NCBI RefSeq assembly: GCF_001625305.1
Contig: NW_017802935.1
Location: 2,549,514-2,613,513 of the forward strand
Length of the DNA stretch: 64,000 bases
Source of the DNA: Branchiostoma belcheri
Taxonomy: Eukaryota > Chordata > Leptocardii > Amphioxiformes > Branchiostomatidae
Direction of reading: 5' to 3'
Both the position numbers and the translations under genes were made by a program. Below the pieces are notes generated by a model. It ran no database searches. It was not told where the DNA came from and was given only the letters and a program-made list of their open reading frames with translations. The stretch's first letter is position 1. The number at the start of each line of letters is the position of its first letter. Shown here one piece after another: positions 56,651 to 64,000 of this stretch.

Positions 56651-57345
56651 ATAATAATTATTATTGTCTTTCTTCTACTTGACTGAGAGGTAAAATTTGA
56701 GCTTTCAATTTTGTTTGGAATGATGTCTACCAAAATATTGCAATTGGCAAACCTGCTTCACTTTTTTCTATCGTAAGCTTTTCTAATTCTCTCAAATAAT
56801 ATTTAAGACTTATCATAACACTGTAAGAGCAAATGAAACTGTGAAAGTTCCTACACATACGCCAGGATGGTGATCCCGTAAAGCCACTTAGTCCTTTCCT
56901 TTCCTTTTGTCTGATTGGTCACATATTTTTTGAGCTACTATTTGTCTACTACATGACTACTACTTGTAAGTGAACGGTATGATTGATACTGATCCTCAAT
57001 GATTCCCTATACTTTCTGAGAAGTAGATAAGTTCAACAATTCTGTCTTTTGGTCAATTTCTCCCATTCTCTGAAACAGTATTTGCAAGACTTACAATGTA
57101 CGTGGCTTGATGTACATTTTTCCTTGTCAGATTGTGGCATGATAACAACTATTTTGTTCAAAACAGAACTAGTTTTTGTTTCAATCGTTGCATGCTGCTT
57201 CTAGCTACCTTAAGTTGTCTCATAGCTTGTACATTACATCTCATTTTATCCATGACACATCATATGTAATGTTGTCTTTTCAAAGGTCTTTGCATATTTG
57301 GTAAAATTTGACATTTGGCCAACTTGAGCGGTACAGTTAATTCCT

Positions 57346-57370
57346 AACTCAAGAGTAATACTCTTGAGTT
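57346..57370. repeat. Perfect 12-bp inverted repeat with one-base centre
   Basis: AACTCAAGAGTA and its exact complement separated by a single A. Confidence 0.95.
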
Positions 57371-60300
57371 GCAATGAGCTCTACAGCTGCCAAATCTCAG
57401 CACCTTTGGAGTGTGCTCACTGAATAGTTTGGTTAGCGGTGAGAAATTTTTTACATAACACACTGCATAAATCTTTTAACTCTAAAATGACTTTCTAAAT
57501 ACTCTTCCTAATATAAATCAGTTTTCAACAGACCTCACTGACAGTCTGTGTCTATTGGTAGATAATATCTGGCTACCATTTAATCTTGTCAGAACTTAGA
57601 CAATCATCACAAGACTGGTGATTTCTGTTACATTGTTTCATCCAACACTAATGCCTATAACAACATTCTTAGTCTACAGTCAATGTAGAAATGGGGGAAA
57701 GTCACATGACTTTCTAGTCCCAACTTCCTAGTCGTCTAACTAACTTTATTTCCTCCTTTAGTTCTCCTTCTCCTTTAGTTCTCGTGTCTTCTGTATTTCT
57801 CCATGCTATAAAATTCTCTTTAAAAGTCCATTTAACATGAGTTGTAAGTTAGAAATGTGACATTTAAGAAATAGTTACCATCTGAGTCCTGTCCTTGGTG
57901 CTGAACTGAAGTTTAGACGTTGCAGTTCAAAAGTATAAATTATTATATTTACCTAATTAACGTGATCAGAGAATTTTCCCCCTATCTTCCTTTTAGATAT
58001 CTGATAAGCTGTGTATTAGACTGTTTGTTTTCCAGGGTTGTATTTCCAGTGCAATTCAGTGCGTGGGTCATAGTGCACACTGCGTGGTTGTACATTGTAG
58101 ATGTTCTGCTGGCAAATAAACCAATCACTACACTATACAGGGTATCTATCTTTTGAGGTTTGTTGAGCCAAGTTTTAGGGCTTGATGTTAATACTTACTT
58201 AATATTCAAATCTTCAGTTTGTTCATTCCTTGTGGAACATCTTCTTCTTCTTCTGACTAAAGTATACAAATTTGATAACAGTGGGTATCTTACCTCTGGC
58301 ACATTTACTTTATTACTGTGTTACTCTTTGCCTGTCTAAGCTGCAAACAGTATGTATGCTATCCTCTAGTTCTATCAGTCAGAATGTGCTTCTCTGAAGA
58401 TGAAATTGTTTCATCACTGTTTAAATGGTATTTTGTTTTTGGCTTTGCAGATCTTTAGAATCCTCCTTGACAATAAGACTGATATGCATAGAAAATCTTG
58501 AGAGTGACTGTGAATTGTGGTTGACACAGATCATAGTGTCTAGGAGAATTCCATTCAGCAGAATCTGCAGGGATTGCACCAGAACATTGCATACCAGGTC
58601 CTAGAATGCACTGCCCTCATGTCATTTGCATGGCAAAGGAAATCCTGTAAACTCTTAATACTGACCAATTCCAGGTCTAATTTTTCTTGCAAAACTCAGC
58701 ATTTTTTTTAGTTCTGTAGCAGCCCTTTCCCATTGACAATGTCCAGTTGTTTGATTTCTTGTGTAATAACCTGAGTATGCATTTGTCTACTACAAGAAAA
58801 TGACTGATATGACAAATACGATAAGACAATTATTTCATTGAAAAATACAGTCACATGGTTTGCTTTTAATTCTAATTTATGTCTAACACTTTATTTCAGA
58901 GAGATTTAGTTCTCTTCACAACTTAATAGTTTGATCCAACCTTCTCATCTAGATTTTTTTCTTGGTAGAGAAAGTTTGAAGCCTTTGAGATAACATGATA
59001 GTATCTTCCATGCCCAGCACGTGGGCATGATAATGATAAGAGAAGTCTTCTGTAATTGTCATACTAGAATTACTGCCAGGATGTAGTTCAATTTAAGTGT
59101 ATACATTTCCTGAACATTCTAATACATAACTTAATAATGCTTATCATAATCTTCTTTTAAACAAAGTATAAGAAGTGTTGAATAGAGTTTTTGATAGTTC
59201 CGAGAGGTTTTGATGTAACCTAATTGGTTTCCCCATCTTGAAACTCACAATGTTTCTGTAAGAAAATTTCTGGCCCAGCTGGCTTGATTTAAAAATTCAA
59301 TTCTTCCTTAGTCTGGTATGTTGTTGGTGATAGTAACAAGCTGTTATATTAGTAGGTTGTTACTGGTTCTACTAAGGTCATAAATCTTGATGATGATAGA
59401 CCTGCAAAACATACATGCTGTAACTGAAATATTTTCCTTTCTTACTTTTCTTCTGTTATTGGCAGAAATTAAAACTATTCACACTAGACCTTGGATAGTA
59501 AGGTCTGTAATACATTTTGATGGTTCCATATCTACGGTCCGGAATGAACCTTGTGTTCTTGATTGTGCAAAAAAAGTATATTTTCCTGCTGTTTGTAATA
59601 TATTCTTTGCTAAATTTAAAAAAAAAATCTGTTTTGTAACCTTGAGCGATATTTGACCCTACTCACAATGATATATCTCCCTTGCCCAAAAAACTGTGCT
59701 GAATTCCGACCTATTCTTGTCACTGTCAAATGTCAATACATTACAAATAGATAATAACATATCAAAACATTTTGCTTCTGTTGTAAACAGACTGCTCTGA
59801 GTTAGATGGCAACACCGTTCTATATTTCCTCTACATTTTTTTGCTTTGAACAAATGTGGTCAACACTGTGTTATTCCTAACACTTCTTTTCATTATCACT
59901 GAGCAATATGGAACAGAAAACACAAGATTTTACTCTCAAGATTCCTTTGAACTATTTGTAGTAGAACCAGATCCCATTAACAATGGCCACTTCCCTTCCT
60001 TATATCTATACTATAACATACTGGGGTTGTTTGTTATATATGACTAAGCCTGTTGTAAAAGTGATGGCAGTGAAACCATGTACATATATTTCTTCTATAT
60101 CGGTGACACTTGTTTACTTATTGTACAATGGGATGTTAACAGTTAAAGTTTGAAATTTCAGTTTGATTATTTTGGTCCTGTCCCTAGTGCTGAAATCTTG
60201 GTTTTCCAAGGACAATCACTCCTGAATTAGGTAATTCTGAAATTCTAATCAAGAAGGATTCCAATTCAAACCATGCAGGACATTTCTGGGACTGTTTGTT

Positions 60301-60813
60301 GACTGACTGTGATGTTATATTGTCATTAAAAGTATGACTGGTTGTTGCCAACTTTCTCTCCAGTCCTCAGATCTTGATTGCTGAAGTATGCAATTCAAAA
60401 ATTTATGATTGAACAGATCCCAATTTAAGCCGTGCAGCAGGATAATATTGGGACTGTTTGTTTGTTGACTTGTTGTGATAGAATATTGTCATCAAAAGTG
60501 TGACTGTTACTTTGGTTCCTCGGTTTATTCAGTGCTTAATCTGGGTTTGGCAATCACTACTGAATTAAGTGATTCTGAAATTCCTGAAGAGCAAATGGCC
60601 ATTCAGGTCAGAACGACAATATCAGGACCATTTGTTGACTGTGTCATAAAAATTGTGACTTCTGGTTCACAGTCATCTTTGCAGCCATCCGGTTGGTCTG
60701 TCCTTGGTGCTGAAAATGTAGTTTTCTCTGGGTTTGGCAGTCACTACTGAATTGGGTGATTCTGAAATTCCTGATGAGCAAAGGATTGTTCGTTGACTGT
60801 GCCATAAAAATTG

Positions 60814-61523
60814 TAGCCTGGGTACCATCCCCAGTAGTATATTCGCAAACTCTATAACTGGGTCTGGACTTGATCACATATAAAACGATTGGTCATGACG
60901 TCACGTAATGAGCTAGCCCGAGCAGCGGGGCTTCATTTGATTGGCTGAGCCTCAGAGGCGACGGCCAATGGCGCGCCTGCATTATTCAAGTGATGTTTGT
61001 TGTTTTGTAAACACAGATCTTCGCGCGAGTGTTCCTTTTCTCGGTGCGTTCTTTTTTTTACCGGTAGGACGCCCAAAACATCACGAACGAAATTATTCAA
61101 TGCATCTTTTTGCTCATTTTTGAGCGACGATATTCCGTCTAAATCGTCCAAAACGGACGTGATTGCGAGGTCAACATCAACCTCCGTGAGCTGAGCGGCT
61201 TGTGCGTCAGCCATGTTGATGATTTATCGCGGAAAGACTGACTACGGCTATATCATGTGCGCTTTAGCGTTCGGTTCGCCGTCGGACATGTTGATGATAA
61301 GGCGTTCGGACGTTCGAACGGACGCTAACGTCGCCGTTCGGACGTCCGAACGGCCCTTACCTAATATGTACATACCCCAAAAAGGGCTTAGACGAGTAGG
61401 ACCAATCAGCGCGCTCGTTCAAAATCTGAACGAATATTTAGACTCCAGACGCTACATATGTGTGCAAGTCCAGACCCAGTTATAGAGTTTGCGAATATAC
61501 TACTGGGGATGGCACCCAGGCTA
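60814..61523. mobile_element. TIR DNA transposon, 710 bp, with 9-bp target duplication
   Basis: Left arm 60814-60872 and right arm 61465-61523, 59 bases each, differ by one base and begin TAGCCTGGGTRCCATCCCCA. TAAAAATTG flanks both sides (60805-60813 and 61524-61532). The pre-insertion sequence, ATAAAAATTGTGGCTTCTGG, matches the neighbouring repeat unit at about 60645. Long arms with a 9-bp duplication would fit MULE-type elements, but no transposase remains. The interior is CpG-rich compared with its flanks. Confidence 0.88.
60933..61214 (-). pseudogene. N-terminal fragment of a RecQ-like helicase inside the TIR element
   Basis: A 93-residue frame starts MADAQAAQLTEVDVDLAI and contains SLKNEQKDALNNFVRDVLGVLP. 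This resembles the helicase motif 0/I approach (L-x-x-E-Q-K-x-A-L...DV-x-x-V-L-P). Similarity stops exactly where the Walker A TGxGKS should follow, and the frame then ends in unrelated, charged sequence. This suggests a captured or internally deleted gene start. Recognition is by motif only. Confidence 0.45.
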
Positions 61524-62000
61524 TAAAAATTGTGGCTTCTGGTCCACTATCGTACTTTTGCAGTCATCCTTGGTGCTGAAAATGTACATTGTAGTTTCTT
61601 CATACTGACAAGTAGTCTGCTTCAGCAACAATAATTACTTCTGAATTAGGTAGCTATGGAATTATTTTGAAGGCATTTTTGTTTTTCAGTATCTTTTGGT
61701 CCAGCTCCTATGGATTTTCAACTTTGCTACCATGGATTTCTGCCATGCCTTTCTGCACTTAATAGTGTACATCATGCTTTCTGCAAACATCAAGTTCATT
61801 CAACTTGTAGAGCTTTTGGAGAGACTTGTAGAGAGTATTCAGAAAGGTCTTGATACAACAATACCATGCATAATTTTCCAAATATGTACAAGAGAACTTA
61901 GTTATATTATTCTTCTTAATCTAGCAATGTACATTATATTCTGCCTTAAAACTTTTTGACTTACAACTTCTCTCAACACACTCTGTTTATGATGATCTTA

Positions 62001-62116
62001 CCTACTTGTTGGAAATGTTACTTTTAAGTAACATTTCCAACAAGTAGGAATATTGTCTCTTCCATACTACAGTTTTAAAAAAACTGTAGTATGGAAGAGA
62101 CAATATTCCTACTTGT
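62001..62116. repeat. Two overlapping perfect palindromes
   Basis: Palindrome 1 (62001-62048): 23-base arms starting CCTACTTGTTGG with a 2-base centre. Palindrome 2 (62040-62116): 37-base arms starting ACAAGTAGGAATATT with a 3-base AAA centre. They share ACAAGTAGG, so that segment can pair either left or right. Confidence 0.97.
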
Positions 62117-64000
62117 ACAAAGGTGTTTGTAATCTTCAAGTAGTTATGTAAAACTTTTGTTTCCACTGTATAATGGGACTGCTAGAGTTTTAGGTTCTTT
62201 TTCTTCAAAAGAAGTAAAGTTAAGGAGAGGAGAGGACTGTGTTTTAATTTGATCACATTGGTCCTGCCCTTAGTTCTGAAATCTTGGTTTGTCAATGACA
62301 ACCACCACTGAATTAAGTAATGCTGTATTTCATGATAGAGCAGATGATAATAATATAAGCCATATAGGACATCAGGACTCTTGACTTACCTGGGATAGAA
62401 TTTTATTTTTTCCTTCTGTTCAAGAGTTGATCAGTTTGGTCCTGATCATTTTGACCAGTTGTGTTGTTTTTTTAAACAACTATCGAGCAACAACTCATTA
62501 TACGAATTCTAATGCTTTGAAACTTTGCCTTGACTACCTTAAGCTCACAGATTATTTCACGATATGAAAATCTAGTGTTTCTTTCATTTGTCACTTATTT
62601 GAATACAGAATCTATATAGCTAGACATTGCATGGCAAAATCTCTATTCTATCCTTTACATTCCATAGGAAAGTCTCAAATGCTTGATGGATGTTTGGTCT
62701 ATTTCTAAAATACCAGCTCTAAAGATATGAAGTACATGTGACAAACTATTGACAGTGTCTATCCTGTCTGTCTGCTTCTGTCAGTGTTTACAGCAAAGTG
62801 AAAGAAAAAATTAACCAATCATGGCTTTTGGCCCTTTTGAATGACAATTATTCATAACAAGCTCTAGAGGTACTAGGTTTTGAGGTATGCTTCTTCTCAG
62901 TGTTGTATATTTTTTTAACTACAACCTCTTATTCTGCTATATATGATTTGTACTCGCTGTACAAAGTATTTTTCATCAAATTTTGAACTTAGGTTGGGAA
63001 CAAACCTAATGGTATCAGTCTATATTCCGGTCGGCTTTGCACTACTACATTGTACAAGGCTCAGCACAAGTTCTGCATGTGCTGCATGGACTCTGATGTC
63101 ACAGACAATCTATAACTTTTGTGACAACTCAAACTCCATAAAGCTTTGATCGCTTCTCTGCTTAGACTTGACTTGCATCCCAGCTGTTGTTTCTATCATC
63201 AAAGTGATTATGACTATCCCTTCTTAATGATGATATTGCCAGCCAAAGTTATTTTGGCACAGTCAGTTAGTCCTTTATCTCATACACTTGAATGAAAATT
63301 ATTTTTTCTTAAAGTTCCTAATATCTTTTCTCTCAAAATGTTGAAATTTGCAATTAAGCAGATCTGAAATGAACAGATCTAGTATAATATGGTGTGTGTA
63401 GTCTGGAATGTTGTCATTTCCTGACCATGACAAAATATTTGCTACTTTTCTGACTTAAAAATAAATTCCCTCCTGTAAAATAATGTTAAATCAGTTTCCA
63501 TATTATATAGTGCTCTCACCACAATTATAGAAAGATGTGTAGAAGTAAGCTTAAATGTCACCGAAAAGGAAACTGAGTAAAACTCCTGGACCTACATCTG
63601 ATTGATCAAACAATCTAACACCCTGCGCCAAAGTTCAGGTTTTTCTAACTGTACACTAGATTCAGTATGCCGCTCCTTCCATCTGAATGTCCCAATTAAG
63701 ATCCTCCCATAGACATCTACTGTTCTCTCATCCTACCTTAATTTCCTTCCTACAATATAATCATTATGAAACATTTCTCATATTATACAGTCCTCTTTAC
63801 CTGACTTTAGATTGATTTCATTTTGTTTTTAGTACTTAAGTATTGATAGCAGTAACATAGGACCTTTCTGAAATTCTCAAATGCATATCGAAGAAGTTTG
63901 TATAAAAATTATGACATTGAATAATCTATAACCTTTCTTTTCTATTGTCTGTTCTTCATAATTCTTAACCATAAAAGATGTCTTCTTTTCAAAACTTACA

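Larger units (their letters stand above)
57880..62470. repeat. Degenerate repeat family around GTCCTTGGTGCTGAA
   Basis: Variants of GGTCCTGTCCTTGGTGCTGAA recur near 57888, 60173, 60695, 61565 and 62262. They are commonly followed within 30-60 bases by CACTACTGAATTAAGT-like text and then GGGACTGTTTGTTGACTG-like text. The units are unevenly spaced and one is interrupted by the TIR element at 60814. Confidence 0.55.
52821..64000. other. 11 kb AT-rich repeat-dense region, no host gene recognised
   Basis: Pyrimidine-rich on the + strand with many recurring short phrases, described separately. No exon with a recognisable protein was found. It could be a large intron of a gene to the right, or intergenic. 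Confidence 0.5.

Noticed and set aside
1..64000. CRISPR arrays, bacterial operons, rRNA genes
   Set aside because: None present; intron-exon structure and repeat content are eukaryotic throughout.

Overview
The window looks like the genome of a cephalochordate (amphioxus, Branchiostoma-like). Gene families read as deuterostome, coding exons are short with GT-AG introns, and non-coding DNA is packed with short inverted-repeat elements, 5'-truncated LINE tails and the palindromic TACATGTA motif. This assignment is an inference from gene content; no species marker was tested. There is no sign of bacterial or viral organisation.

Layout. (1) 128-4472, + strand: the last 11 coding exons of a DIP2 orthologue (459 residues visible), followed by a long 3' flank. 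(2) 8592-32163, - strand, tail-to-tail with DIP2: a complete 11-exon, 430-residue class B (secretin-type) peptide-hormone receptor. Splice phases agree at every junction. Its first intron is about 17 kb. (3) 17131-22224, + strand: a single-coding-exon 1697-residue C2H2 zinc-finger protein that lies wholly inside that intron, antisense to the receptor. (4) 32.2-40.4 kb: no recognisable gene; a CRE-rich patch, dispersed repeats and a LINE tail. (5) 40.4-48.7 kb: three tandem copies of a short leucine-rich-repeat, single-pass membrane receptor gene with duplicated flanks. All three have the ectodomain and the transmembrane/cytoplasmic part in different reading frames, and the lesions are not in the same place. 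(6) 49.4-50.3 kb: a candidate divergent promoter with a small first coding exon on the - strand and a non-coding exon donor on the + strand. (7) 51.7-52.8 kb: a 5'-truncated LINE with an exact 14-bp target duplication. (8) 53-64 kb: AT-rich and apparently gene-free, made largely of degenerate repeats. It carries a TIR element with an exact 9-bp target duplication and a fragment of a RecQ-like helicase gene, plus a double perfect palindrome near 62 kb.

The genes do not form a pathway. DIP2 is a conserved adenylate-forming-domain protein and the receptor a G-protein-coupled hormone receptor. The zinc-finger protein is a lineage-expanded DNA-binding protein, and the LRR array is a typical birth-and-death family. 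The most unusual material is the nested zinc-finger gene with its three generations of internal repeats, the LRR array with its independent frame breaks, and the set of TIR elements with still-readable target duplications.
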